From: Pseudomonadota bacterium
GTDB taxonomy: Bacteria > Bdellovibrionota_B > Oligoflexia > Oligoflexales > CAIYRB01
Direction of reading: 5' to 3'
DNA: 51,340 nt
NCBI GenBank assembly: GCA_026390445.1
Contig: JAPLFX010000032.1
Coordinates: 1 to 51,340 of the forward strand
Part shown: positions 32,476 through 40,382 of the stretch, in pieces
How the letters are laid out: each line of letters opens with the position of its first letter
Position numbering within the stretch: the first letter of the stretch is position 1
Translations under genes and position numbers: made by a program
Notes under the pieces: model-generated
Told to the model about the DNA's origin: nothing
Databases searched by the model: none
The model's input: the letters and a program-made list of their open reading frames with translations, nothing else

Positions 32476-33648
32476 ATGAGAATAGAAAGATCCTTCGATG
32501 TCGTCGTCATCGGCACCGGTATCTCGGGACTCGCCACGGCATACCACCTAAAGCGCCTCGGTATCCACCGCTTAGCCATTGCCGGGCCCAGCTTTGAAGC
32601 GAATGCCACTAGCCGCTCGGCTGGACTTATCAGCGGCGGGCAAGTCGACAATTTCACCAGGGTAGCGCAAGCGCACACGGCAGAACGGGCCATAGCCTTA
32701 TGGCGGTTTGGCGACGCGGCGTTCGATGCGCTCGTCGCCTACCTGCAGCAGGGGGGCATTAAATACTTAAAAAGCGGGCGGTTACGACTACTTGTAAGCC
32801 CCAGCGAACAAAGGGAGGCCGCTTTGGCCGTGGCGCAGATGACAGCCAACGGTCTCTCAGCTCAGTTGATCGACGCTCCAGGCACTGACCCAAATGGACT
32901 CCTCGAAAGCCTGCAAAGCCGCATCCTCGGCGTCCAAAGCGACGGTGGCCGCGGCGGCTGGGTCGATCCCAACGCACTGCTCAATAAACTGCAAAGCGAC
33001 ACTGCTACGCTGCCGCGCTTGAACGTGGTCCAAGCCATTGATGACGCAGGTGGCGCTCCGTTGCTACGGCTTGTGGATGGCTCGACCATCTCCTGCGAAA
33101 TCGTCGTCGCCGCAGCCCATATCCAAATCCGAGCCCTCCTTCCGGACCTGGCTCCAGCTCTTGTCAGCTTCGCTGATCAATGGCTACATCTGGCACTCAA
33201 GCAACTGCCCAAGCACGCTGTGGGTACCGCCTTTAGTGCCAACAACACCCACGAATGGGGGGTTTTTTCAGCACCCAACCGGCTGCGCCTAGGTGGTGCA
33301 CGCTACCTCCGACCGATGGCTGGGATTGAAGCAACTACGCCCAGCGTCGAACCCAAGGTCACGGCGCAGCTTTTGGCGACACTACGCGAGACATTTAGTT
33401 TTGCTGAGGGGGTCAAGGTACTATCCAGCCACGCCTCGCTTGACATCAATCCATGCGACGAGCTACCGCTCATTGGACCATTTTTTGGTAGCGGCCGCAT
33501 CTTGGTTGCGACTGGCTTTATGGGTGCCGGCCTGACCACTGGCTTTTGGGCAGGAAAATGCCTCGCTGATCTCGTGGCCCACGGCGAAGCACCAGACCTG
33601 CCGCGCTTCCTTTGGCCCGAACGCCTACGTACTCTTTCATCGTCATAA
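32476..33648 (+). CDS. FAD-dependent oxidoreductase (DAO/GlpD-like)
   Basis: A 390-residue flavoprotein of the D-amino-acid oxidase/sarcosine oxidase family. The N-terminal FAD-binding motif is VVVIGTGISGLATAYHLKRL (about 9-28) with GxGxxG. It includes SAGLISGGQ (about 48-56), a typical re-face motif, and ends with the family signature ELPLIGPFF...ILVATGFMGAGLTTGFWAGK (about 328-362). It likely oxidises a C-N bond of an amino acid or amine; the substrate is not visible. TTG 32473 precedes the ATG in frame, but ATG 32476 is preferred. It is 10 bases before yacG on the same strand, so the two form one unit. Confidence 0.85.
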   Translation: MRIERSFDVVVIGTGISGLATAYHLKRLGIHRLAIAGPSFEANATSRSAGLISGGQVDNFTRVAQAHTAERAIALWRFGDAAFDALVAYLQQGGIKYLKSGRLRLLVSPSEQREAALAVAQMTANGLSAQLIDAPGTDPNGLLESLQSRILGVQSDGGRGGWVDPNALLNKLQSDTATLPRLNVVQAIDDAGGAPLLRLVDGSTISCEIVVAAAHIQIRALLPDLAPALVSFADQWLHLALKQLPKHAVGTAFSANNTHEWGVFSAPNRLRLGGARYLRPMAGIEATTPSVEPKVTAQLLATLRETFSFAEGVKVLSSHASLDINPCDELPLIGPFFGSGRILVATGFMGAGLTTGFWAGKCLADLVAHGEAPDLPRFLWPERLRTLSSS

Positions 33649-33658
33649 CGGATGAACC

Positions 33659-33898
33659 ATGACCGAACCAAAGATCCGACCAGCGCGACTTACCAGCTGC
33701 CCGACATGTAAGAAAAGCGTTGTCTACGACGTCGCCAACCCATTTCGGCCGTTTTGTAGTGAGCGCTGCAAAAATGAAGACATCATAGCTTGGGCCGACG
33801 AGGGCTTTCGCATCGCCGGTAAAGCCCCGGATCCTGACGAGGAGGGAGATGGCGAGTCCCCACTGCACCCAAGCGCCTCTTTAGACCATGAGGATTAG
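33659..33898 (+). CDS. yacG: DNA gyrase inhibitor YacG (zinc protein)
   Basis: A 79-residue zinc protein of the YacG/UPF0243 family. Four cysteines, C14 and C17 (CPTC) and C33 and C37 (CSERC), bind Zn. E. coli YacG binds GyrB and blocks DNA binding. The usual FRPFCSERCKNEDIIAWADE core is followed by an acidic tail (about 60-79). It follows the flavoprotein by 10 bases. The family call is firm. Confidence 0.92.
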   Translation: MTEPKIRPARLTSCPTCKKSVVYDVANPFRPFCSERCKNEDIIAWADEGFRIAGKAPDPDEEGDGESPLHPSASLDHED

Positions 33899-33914
33899 GC
33901 AAGCGCTGAATAGC

Positions 33915-34289
33915 TCAGGGCAAAGCCGGCAATGGATTACGGGCGATGGTGAGTGCTTCAACCGGTTGGCCTTTAAGCAGATGCTCTTGTAGCACCGCCT
34001 CAATATGTTCAGGAGTTAAATCCTTGTACCAGGTACCCTCGGGGTAGACGAGGCCAACGGGCCCATCACGACACACTCTGAGACATCCGACGCGCGTCCG
34101 AAATACCGAGTCATCGACCAAGTTCAACTCTCGCATACGCTTTTTAAGGTAGTCCCAGCTTTCTTTTCCCTGCTTCTCGCTGCAGCATTTGTCACCGGTA
34201 CAGATGAATATGTGCCGCTGGTAATGACCGATATTCAACCCATCGACCACTGCCTGAAGGTTCTTGCTGCTTCTATCACTCTTACTCAT
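33915..34289 (-). CDS. (2Fe-2S) thioredoxin-like ferredoxin domain protein
   Basis: A 124-residue protein of the (2Fe-2S) ferredoxin family with a thioredoxin-like fold, as found in NuoE/hydrogenase subunits and stand-alone forms. The cluster cysteines would be C30 (HIFICTG), C35 or C36 (DKCCSEKQG), C69 (RVGCL) and C73 (RVCRDGPVGLVYPEG). The G-P-V-G-L-V-Y-P-E-G-T-W-Y motif is the best family match. The role is electron transfer with an unknown partner. ATG 34289 is preferred over the in-frame TTG three bases upstream; GAGG serves as ribosome site. It is the last gene of a three-gene minus-strand operon (34589-35122, 34299-34592, then this). Confidence 0.85.
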   Translation of the reverse strand: MSKSDRSSKNLQAVVDGLNIGHYQRHIFICTGDKCCSEKQGKESWDYLKKRMRELNLVDDSVFRTRVGCLRVCRDGPVGLVYPEGTWYKDLTPEHIEAVLQEHLLKGQPVEALTIARNPLPALP

Positions 34290-34298
34290 CAAAAAACC

Positions 34299-34592
34299 TC
34301 ATGGTTGGTGCAAACTCAGGTCACGCAACCGACGCAGGACCAGCTTGCGCAGGCCCACCATTGATTTCGCCTTTGCCTGAGCCCCAGGGCGCTGGGCTTT
34401 ACCGCCAAAAAAAGGTGGCAGCAACTCAGCTAGAATCAGCAATAAGGCATCGACATCAGGTGCCGCCTGCAGCCACTCGTCGATCACAGCATAGTCTTGG
34501 TAAGGGAGAAATAAGGCCTGCCCCTGACAAGCTAATATATAGTGCGCAACCAGTTCAGGAGGGCGCAGGCCCTCGACATCGACATAGCTCAT
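34299..34592 (-). CDS. Small conserved-looking hypothetical protein
   Basis: A 97-residue soluble, helical protein; no recognisable family. It starts with MSYVDVEGLRPPELVAHYIL, has an alanine/leucine-rich middle (ALLLILAELLPPFFGG) and a basic C-terminus (LRKLVLRRLRDLSLH). Its ATG overlaps the stop of the upstream receiver-like gene (ATGA 34589-34592), and the ferredoxin-like gene follows after nine bases, so the three are one coupled operon. It may be an adaptor between the receiver-like and electron-transfer proteins; that is inference. Confidence 0.65.
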   Translation of the reverse strand: MSYVDVEGLRPPELVAHYILACQGQALFLPYQDYAVIDEWLQAAPDVDALLLILAELLPPFFGGKAQRPGAQAKAKSMVGLRKLVLRRLRDLSLHQP

Positions 34593-35122
34593 GGCTCTTG
34601 GTTGCTCGCGCGCATCTGGCGCACCTGCGCCTCCAGCGTGGTCACCTTGGTACTGACGTCCTCGAGGGCCGCACTGTAGCGCTTGAGCTCTTGTAGGTGG
34701 TCATGAATGCGCACCAAATTAGCCACGCGAATCGGTAGCGAGGCCAAATGTGCGGGCGCTAATATATCGAAGTACCAATTATCCTGTACTGCAGTCGGCA
34801 GGATCTCGCTCAGGCCCTCAAAGGGAATATCCGCAAGGATCACCACGGGCGTCCAAATCGTGCCCAAAGCTTGGATGCGCCCGCGTAAGCCACCCAGCCA
34901 GCGCGAAAAGTCGACAGCGGCAATCTTCTGCGCGGCGATGATCAACAGGTCGCAGTGGGCAGCCTCTGGACCCTCCAGAGCTTTCAAGTGAGTCAATGTG
35001 ACATCGCCAAGACGCTTAAGATGCTGCTCCAGAGCCATGCTGTCAGCGTCGACCACGCGCGCTTCGGCACTCCAGTAGCAAACACGCAGGCGACGACCAG
35101 AGAAAACAGGGCTAGAAGACAT
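34589..35122 (-). CDS. Degenerate receiver-like domain with C-terminal coiled coil
   Basis: A 177-residue protein. Residues about 8-125 have an alternating strand/helix pattern like a response-regulator receiver (RLRVCYWSAEARVVDADS; HCDLLIIAAQKIAAVDF; TPVVILADIP; NWYFDILAPAHL). The position that should hold the phospho-Asp after the third strand reads A-A-Q, so phosphorylation is unlikely. From about residue 135 to the end the protein is a predicted coiled coil with heptads (LVRIHDHLQELKRYSAALED, VSTKVTTLEAQVRQM). A longer frame reaches 35272, but ATG 35122 avoids overlap with the divergent GHMP kinase. It heads the three-gene operon. The receiver assignment is tentative. Confidence 0.55.
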   Translation of the reverse strand: MSSSPVFSGRRLRVCYWSAEARVVDADSMALEQHLKRLGDVTLTHLKALEGPEAAHCDLLIIAAQKIAAVDFSRWLGGLRGRIQALGTIWTPVVILADIPFEGLSEILPTAVQDNWYFDILAPAHLASLPIRVANLVRIHDHLQELKRYSAALEDVSTKVTTLEAQVRQMRASNQEP

Positions 35123-35266
35123 GCTAAGGACTCTTGCCGGCTCAATCCGGTGGTTTCTCGATTTTGGCTGGCCAAGCCGTCCCGAAAAGCGCCAAAGTCG
35201 AGCTGAGATGAACGTGCGGACGGGCACCTCACTATAACAGGGACGATTTGAAGGCAGGAGACATTT

Positions 35267-36289
35267 ATGCAAACGGTCCGGGCCAAAGCTCCGACGCGGA
35301 TTGATTTAGCCGGTGGTACCCTGGACTTATGGCCGATTCACCATCTGTTGCGCCATAAAGCCACCGTCAACGTCGGGGTAACCCTGTACGCGAAGGCTGA
35401 GGTCGGGCCCAGTCCGGATGGCTTGTTTCACCTCATCAGCCTTGATCAGGAAACGGCGACTAAAGGCGATTTTGCGACGGTCGTCGGCAATCACGAGTTA
35501 CCCTTACTGGGGCTGTTGCTCGGCGCTTTTTGGTCGGCGGAGAGGGCACCGCTAGCCATCAAAACCAACGCCATGTCACCGGCTGGCGCCGGGTTGGGTG
35601 GGTCGTCGTGTTTGGGAGTCGCCGTTGCAGGAGCTTTGCAAAAGCAGCGCGAGCTGCACGGCCTGGCGCCGGGACTTAGCGAAGCTGACCTCATCCGGGT
35701 CGTCCAGGATGCCGAAGCCAAGCTCATCCATGCACCCACTGGGGTTCAGGACTACTGGGGGGGCATGCGTGGAGGTGTCAATATCCTGCGTTTTCCCTTT
35801 GGCAAGGTGGAGGTCGAAACCCTGCCGGCCGCCCAGCTACCCGGACTCACAGATGAACTCATCCTCTGCTACAGCGGTAAATCACGCGCTTCGGCACTGA
35901 ACAACTGGGAGATCTTCAAGCGCCTGTTCGACAAGGATCCAGAACTCCTCGCTGCCTTCGAGATCCTCGGTGCCACGGCAGAAGACTGCGCCGCTGCCGT
36001 CACGGCGGGCGATCTTAGGCAAACCCTGAAGCTGTCGCAGCAAGAGTGGCGTCAGCGCATCGCCATGTGGCCCAGCATCGAAACCGAAGAAACGAGGCGG
36101 ATCGACCTCGCTGCGCGCGCAGCCGGAGCCGAATTCAGCCGTGTCTGCGGTGCGGGTGGCGGCGGCGTGATGGCTGTCTTCACGCCACCGCAGCAGCATC
36201 AAGCCGTTAAAAAAGCTATGGAACAAGTTGGTGGTCGAATCCTCGACGCCACCGTCGCAGCATCGGGGTTAACCGTTGAAATTGCCTAG
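35267..36289 (+). CDS. GHMP kinase, D-glycero-D-manno-heptose 7-phosphate kinase-like
   Basis: A 340-residue GHMP-family sugar kinase. The N-terminus KAPTRIDLAGGTLDLWP (7-23) resembles HddA-type heptose kinases. Motif 2, the ATP-binding loop, is SPAGAGLGGSSCLG (104-117), and motif 3 is CGAGGGGVMAVF near the C-terminus (about 295-306). HddA phosphorylates heptose 7-phosphate toward GDP-heptose for surface polysaccharides, but other GHMP kinases share these features, so the substrate is not certain. No hddC or gmhB is in the window. ATG 35267 follows GCAGGAG. Its stop overlaps a TTG start of the methyltransferase gene. Confidence 0.85.
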   Translation: MQTVRAKAPTRIDLAGGTLDLWPIHHLLRHKATVNVGVTLYAKAEVGPSPDGLFHLISLDQETATKGDFATVVGNHELPLLGLLLGAFWSAERAPLAIKTNAMSPAGAGLGGSSCLGVAVAGALQKQRELHGLAPGLSEADLIRVVQDAEAKLIHAPTGVQDYWGGMRGGVNILRFPFGKVEVETLPAAQLPGLTDELILCYSGKSRASALNNWEIFKRLFDKDPELLAAFEILGATAEDCAAAVTAGDLRQTLKLSQQEWRQRIAMWPSIETEETRRIDLAARAAGAEFSRVCGAGGGGVMAVFTPPQQHQAVKKAMEQVGGRILDATVAASGLTVEIA

Positions 36290-37622
36290 GCCAGCACAAC
36301 TCAAACAAGCCATGCTCAAACAACCTCATGGCTCTGCAGAGGCCATACCCCCAGTCGGTAGCGCTGCGTATGAAAAGCTAATTAAACGGCAGATCCTCGG
36401 TCGGCCGCAAGAGGCGCTGGTGCGCTTTGCCAAGGGCATGGGTGACCTGTGCCTAGCTGAAATCCTGGCACTTCTGGCCACGCTTAAGGTCGACGGAGCC
36501 GATCAACCTCAGTGTCAGCTTACACCAACATCGATTGCGATCACGCAGGTGAGCCTGCGCACCTTAGTGTCCCTGACGGCGCTGCTGACGACAGCACGCG
36601 AAGTGCTGTGGATGGTCGGATCAGGGCGAGCTGGATCGATCGGTGAAATCAAAGACCGCTGTGCCGCCGTACCGTGGCCGCTTCTGTTAACACGAGGGAC
36701 CAGCATAGGATTGCGGGTGGCGTCTACCTCCAGCCATGTGTTTCATGAGGGCAAAGTCGCCGAACTTGTCGGCAAGGCACTAGCCAAGCATGGCATCGGC
36801 GAGGTGCCAAAGGTGAGTGCACGGCAACTGCTCGATGTCCGTCTGGTTGATGATCGCATCGCCTTTGCACTGAGTCTCGCCGGGCGCCCGCTGTACCAAC
36901 GTCACTATAAAAAGGCCCTGGCTGGAACCGCCACGGTGAAGGAAGATATCGCCGCCGCTTGCATCCAAGCGACGCTGCGCTTTGCTACCGAGCACCAAGG
37001 GGCATCGTACCAACCAGGCCGGATCTTGGTGCCCTTTGCTGGCAGCGGAACTTTGGGCTTTGAGGCTGCCATCGCCTTGCACCGTATTCCGCCGTGGATC
37101 TTTTTTGGCCCCCTTGGGGCTGAGGCTTTCCCGTGCATCCCACAAGCAACCATGAACTTTATGCGCCGTGCTTCGCTGACTAAGATGCAGGAGGCGGAAG
37201 ACCGCCATCTAGAGGTCACCTTCATTGACGATGACGCGGCCCAAGTTGAGGCCTTGCGCATCAATGCCGCTAACTTCAACGACCACGTGACGGCGACGGG
37301 TGGTGAAGCCAGCGCATTCACGATCATCCACAGCGACTTCTTCGAATGCACCTGGCCGGCCGGCGACGGCCACCTGTTCATTGCGCTAAATCCGCCTTTT
37401 GGCCTACGCCTTGAGGACCGTGCCGCCGTCGACCGGCTGTATCCGCGTTTGGCAAAAACCATCAGCGGCGCTCCAGGAGCCCTGGCTGGCTTTGCCTTAG
37501 CGCCGACCGAGGCGGTCGCGCAGCGCTTTGCTTCTGGTCTAAAAGATATGACAACGCAACGACGCCCATTCAATCACGGCGGCAGAACCGTGTACCTGGT
37601 CATGTTTAGCCGTGCCACATAA
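36276..37622 (+). CDS. RlmL-like THUMP/class I methyltransferase with altered motif I
   Basis: A 448-residue protein resembling the RlmL/TrmN-type RNA guanine-N2 methyltransferases. An N-terminal ferredoxin-like/THUMP region (about 45-205) is followed by the typical linker LYQRHYKKALAGTATVKEDIAAACI (206-230 region). The methyltransferase domain begins at about 248. Motif I is VPFAGSGTLGFEAA (252-265), where the usual first Asp is Val, and the catalytic motif is NPPF (372-375). The RNA target is unknown. It begins with TTG 36276, overlapping the GHMP kinase by 14 bases, or perhaps with ATG 36312. Substrate and start are uncertain; family is well supported. Confidence 0.78.
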   Translation: MKLPRPAQLKQAMLKQPHGSAEAIPPVGSAAYEKLIKRQILGRPQEALVRFAKGMGDLCLAEILALLATLKVDGADQPQCQLTPTSIAITQVSLRTLVSLTALLTTAREVLWMVGSGRAGSIGEIKDRCAAVPWPLLLTRGTSIGLRVASTSSHVFHEGKVAELVGKALAKHGIGEVPKVSARQLLDVRLVDDRIAFALSLAGRPLYQRHYKKALAGTATVKEDIAAACIQATLRFATEHQGASYQPGRILVPFAGSGTLGFEAAIALHRIPPWIFFGPLGAEAFPCIPQATMNFMRRASLTKMQEAEDRHLEVTFIDDDAAQVEALRINAANFNDHVTATGGEASAFTIIHSDFFECTWPAGDGHLFIALNPPFGLRLEDRAAVDRLYPRLAKTISGAPGALAGFALAPTEAVAQRFASGLKDMTTQRRPFNHGGRTVYLVMFSRAT

Positions 37623-37700
37623 GCCGGCGCCGACCAGATCTTGACAAGCATCAGCAAATCTGGCCGAATGTGGCGCTTGCATAGAAGGAGAGACGAGCAT

Positions 37701-38027
37701 ATGTCCGAGCACACGACCTCTATCACCGACGCGAATTTTGACGCCGCGGTGTTGAAATCCACCCAACCAGTGCTTGTCGATTTCTGGGCCCCCTGGTGTG
37801 GACCCTGTGTCGCGATTGCCCCACTGCTTGAGACCCTGGCTCAGGAATACAAGGGCCAAGTCACGATCGGCAAAATGAACGTCGATGAAAACGCCAACAC
37901 CGCGGCGACCTACGGCGTGCGCTCAATCCCCTTCCTCGCCTTGTTTAAGGACGGCAAGGTGGTCGACACCGTCGTTGGTGCCGTGCCTAAGACCAAGTTG
38001 GTCGACCTGATCAAGAAAGGTCTGTAG
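37701..38027 (+). CDS. trxA: Thioredoxin
   Basis: A 108-residue thioredoxin with the active site WCGPC (C33, C36), preceded by VLVDFWAPWCGPC and followed by the cis-Pro loop SIPFLALFK. It reduces disulfides in cytosolic proteins at the expense of NADPH via thioredoxin reductase. The frame opens upstream at 37641, but ATG 37701 with GAAGGAGAG upstream is correct by family length. A TTGACA lies at 37641-37646, but no convincing -10 follows. The stop TAG shares a G with the GTG start of rnhB. Confidence 0.97.
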   Translation: MSEHTTSITDANFDAAVLKSTQPVLVDFWAPWCGPCVAIAPLLETLAQEYKGQVTIGKMNVDENANTAATYGVRSIPFLALFKDGKVVDTVVGAVPKTKLVDLIKKGL

Positions 38028-38695
38028 TGGCTCAGTCGCCGGGAGCGCTATCGCGCGCCCGGGGTCGGCTTGAGCGCAGCTTGTTACAGTCGGGCATGTG
38101 TCTAGCCGGAGTCGACGAGGTCGGGCGCGGCTGCCTGGCCGGGCCGGTCCATGCTGGCTGTGCAATCATCGACTGGAATAAATTTAAGCGCCTGCCGAGC
38201 AAGCGGCGGCAGCTGATCAGAGATTCGAAGCAGCTGACGGCCAAACAGCGAGCGGAGCTTGTGCCCCAACTGATCGATCTTTGTGTCGAATGGCAAGTCG
38301 CCAGCGCTAGCGCCAAGGAGATCGATCGGCAAGGCATCGTCGCCGCAACCTTTCTCGCCATGCGACGAGCGATCAGGGACTGCAGAACGCCCATCGATAT
38401 GCTGCTAATCGACGGCAAATGGCCGCTAGCTGGTTATACTGGGTCCCAGCAGGCTGTCATTAAGGGCGACTTTCTCTGCTACTCGATCGCCGCAGCATCC
38501 ATTTTAGCTAAAGAGGCCAGAGACCAGTACATGCACGAACAGGCTGGTCTGTTCCCGGCCTACGGCTTTGCCTCACATGTCGGTTACGGGACCAAGCTAC
38601 ACCTTGCTATGATTGAGCAGCACGGCATTTGCCCATTGCACCGGACTAGCTTTGCCCCGATTAAACCTCACGCCCCAGCAGCGTCGCAGCGCTGA
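38027..38695 (+). CDS. rnhB: Ribonuclease HII
   Basis: A 222-residue enzyme that cuts RNA in RNA-DNA hybrids and single ribonucleotides in DNA. The signature GVDEVGRGCLAGPV holds catalytic D30 and E31; the second region RDSKQLTAKQRAEL, and a third Asp in MLLIDGKW, complete the site. The GTG start at 38027 shares its G with the trxA stop, so translation is coupled. The N-terminus carries about 24 extra residues before the signature. The 3' end overlaps the yraN gene, an arrangement common for rplS-rnhB-yraN neighbourhoods. Confidence 0.95.
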   Translation: MAQSPGALSRARGRLERSLLQSGMCLAGVDEVGRGCLAGPVHAGCAIIDWNKFKRLPSKRRQLIRDSKQLTAKQRAELVPQLIDLCVEWQVASASAKEIDRQGIVAATFLAMRRAIRDCRTPIDMLLIDGKWPLAGYTGSQQAVIKGDFLCYSIAAASILAKEARDQYMHEQAGLFPAYGFASHVGYGTKLHLAMIEQHGICPLHRTSFAPIKPHAPAASQR

Positions 38696-39038
38696 CGCCG
38701 AGCACCACGTTGCGACTGCCTTGCAGCAACAAGGGTGGAGGATCCTGGCTCGCAACTTTCGTCACATTGGCTTTGAACTCGACCTGGTCGCGTTAAAACG
38801 CCAAACGCTGATCGTGGTCGAAGTGAAGGCGCGTCGCCACCGCCCAGACTCGGAACGCGAACTGAGTCAACTCTTACCACGTAAAAAGCGCGAAGCCCTG
38901 CTGCGTGGTGCCACAGCGATGAGTTCGCGCCTTGAAACTGCCTACAACACCATCAGAATCGACTTAGCCATCGTTTACAGGGGCGAACAAGGCCGCCCGT
39001 GTATCGACTACCACGTCAATGCCCTCACCCATTACTGA
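38652..39038 (+). CDS. yraN: YraN/UPF0102 family nuclease-like protein
   Basis: A 128-residue protein of the UPF0102 (YraN) family, with an endonuclease-like fold. The family core is present: a N-terminal TPQQRRSADAEHHVATAL, WRILARNFRHIGFELDLVAL with the usual G-E-x-D-L (here F-E-L-D-L), and LIVVEVKARRH. Family function is unproven; it is predicted to be a Holliday-junction-resolvase-like nuclease. The start is doubtful: TTG 38652 or TTG 38613, both in frame and within rnhB; 38652 is nearer the usual start. The stop lies 7 bases inside the convergent rplS gene. Confidence 0.85.
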   Translation: MPRLNLTPQQRRSADAEHHVATALQQQGWRILARNFRHIGFELDLVALKRQTLIVVEVKARRHRPDSERELSQLLPRKKREALLRGATAMSSRLETAYNTIRIDLAIVYRGEQGRPCIDYHVNALTHY

Positions 39039-39475
39039 GCTGGTTCGGCACCGGTGTCTTGCTGCGATGGAGCGTCTGCGCCTGGGATGGCCATGAGCTC
39101 ACGCTTGCCGTGGAAACGGCTGCGAATACGTGCAGCCTTACCAGCCAAATCACGCAGGTAGTATAGACGCGAGCGGCGGACGATCCCCGAGGCGACCACT
39201 TCCACCGAGTCAACGAACGGCGAGTAGAGGGGGAAACAACGCTCAACGCCAACGCCGTTAGCGCCGATTTTACGCACGGTAAAGCTGGAGTCTGCGGTCC
39301 CTTTGCGGAAGCGGATCACCACGCCCTCGTATTGCTGGATGCGAAACTTTGCCTTATCCGCACCTTCCTGGATTTTATAGGAAATGCGGACGGTGTCACC
39401 CGAGCGGAAGGCTGGGTGTTGCTTGCGTTCGCTAAAAACGCGCTTTTCGAACTGGGCGATAATGCTATTCTTCAT
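39032..39475 (-). CDS. rplS: 50S ribosomal protein L19
   Basis: A 147-residue ribosomal protein at the 30S-50S interface. The family core FRSGDTVRISYKIQEGADKAK, IQQYEGVVIRFRKG and GVERCFPLYSPFVDSVEVV are intact, then RRSRLYYLRDLAGKAARIR. L19 is usually about 115 residues; this one has an extra C-terminal tail of about 25 residues (HGKRELMAIPGADAPSQQ...). ATG 39475 is inside a longer frame starting at 39562. The rest of the usual operon (rpsP, rimM, trmD) is absent from this window, upstream on this strand. Its 3' end overlaps yraN by 7 bases. Confidence 0.95.
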   Translation of the reverse strand: MKNSIIAQFEKRVFSERKQHPAFRSGDTVRISYKIQEGADKAKFRIQQYEGVVIRFRKGTADSSFTVRKIGANGVGVERCFPLYSPFVDSVEVVASGIVRRSRLYYLRDLAGKAARIRSRFHGKRELMAIPGADAPSQQDTGAEPAQ

Positions 39476-39586
39476 GACAAAACCCACAGTAGCAAAGAAT
39501 GTTGTGCCTAACTCAGGCATACGGGAGCAGACTACGTATCGCGTCTTGCTTGTCGCGGTCAAGGCCTGTTCCAGCCCTCACCACGA

Positions 39587-40093
39587 CTAAGCGCGCTTGC
39601 GACTGCCGACCGCCGCGGTCTTGTCCTTGGCTTTGAGCAAGAGCGCAGCGAGGCCATCGGCTTCGGCATCGGCAAATACCTGACCGAGATCCTCACGGTC
39701 CTCGGTCCGCATGAGGGTGCGCATCTTGGGCATGAGGATTTGCTCTTCCTGCTCAAAATGCTTGACCAAAACAGCATGCAGCTCGGCTAGGTGCGGGGCA
39801 AAACCAGGCTGCTCCTCACCGCTCTTAGACCAAAGCTTTGCCAGTGACTTCAGGCGCCTATCGATGATCGCAGCATTGGCTGCACCAATCGCCACGAGGT
39901 TATCGGCACCCGGAAATAGACCAGCGATTTCAGGGTACAAATAGTCCTGTTCGAGGGTCATATAGGCTTCTAATCGCTGCGTTAGGGCAACAAACTCCAG
40001 ACGCCGCTGGTTGCTACAGGTCGTCGTCTCTAGTTGACTGCAAGCCGCTGTAATGGCGTCATGGTGGGACTTGAGAAAGTGCAAGATATCCAT
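39587..40093 (-). CDS. Hemerythrin (HHE) domain protein, one ligand altered
   Basis: A 168-residue four-helix-bundle protein of the HHE cation-binding/hemerythrin family, which binds a di-iron centre and senses or carries O2, NO or metals. Likely ligands include H10/H11 (LKSHHDAI), E49 (MTLEQDYLYPEI), H101 and H106 (PHLAELHAVLV), H112 and E116 (KHFEQEEQILMP). In the first half the H-x3-E that usually precedes the L-Y-P is Y-M-T-L-E, so one His seems replaced by Tyr44. Start ATG 40093 has AGGAGAG. A basic tail ends in AVGSRKRA. Separate from rplS by 111 bases. Confidence 0.8.
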   Translation of the reverse strand: MDILHFLKSHHDAITAACSQLETTTCSNQRRLEFVALTQRLEAYMTLEQDYLYPEIAGLFPGADNLVAIGAANAAIIDRRLKSLAKLWSKSGEEQPGFAPHLAELHAVLVKHFEQEEQILMPKMRTLMRTEDREDLGQVFADAEADGLAALLLKAKDKTAAVGSRKRA

Positions 40094-40382
40094 GATTGAC
40101 TCTCCTCGCTGTACATCCGCTACAACCACCACAAAGACTCTGGATTCTGGCATTTCGGTTGTGCAGGCTCGCTTAGCGACTCACCCTTTAGACAAAATTC
40201 CCTAGGTAAGCAACCAAAGAATTCGTTGACAACCGCAGGAAGAATCTGGTCGACACCGCTTATCAACCTCTAACTTTGGCGCTAGGCGGTCGCTTTCTTG
40301 CCTGGATCACCCCCGCGAGCTAAAGTGGGGCGCGGCAGCAGCGAAGGCGCCGCCACCAAGCACCTACACAGAGGACCTACAC
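40094..40382. other. 289-base intergenic region between divergent genes
   Basis: This is the largest gene-free stretch. It separates the hemerythrin-like gene (minus) from mqnC (plus) and must hold both promoters. A TTGACA lies at 40226-40231, but no good -10 sits at normal spacing. I see no repeats, hairpin with T-run or open frame worth calling. Confidence 0.5.

Noticed and set aside
36905-37573. 222-codon open frame on the minus strand, antisense to the methyltransferase gene
   Set aside because: It lies fully inside a gene with clear family motifs on the plus strand; its product is Ser/Ala/Lys-rich without domain features. High GC commonly leaves such shadow frames.
37633-37665. TTGACA with a small hairpin upstream of trxA as promoter or attenuator
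   Set aside because: The -35 is perfect, but no -10 hexamer lies at 16-18 bases and the stem is only six pairs.
40226-40231. TTGACA upstream of mqnC as a promoter
   Set aside because: No acceptable -10 at usual spacing; the real promoter cannot be placed.
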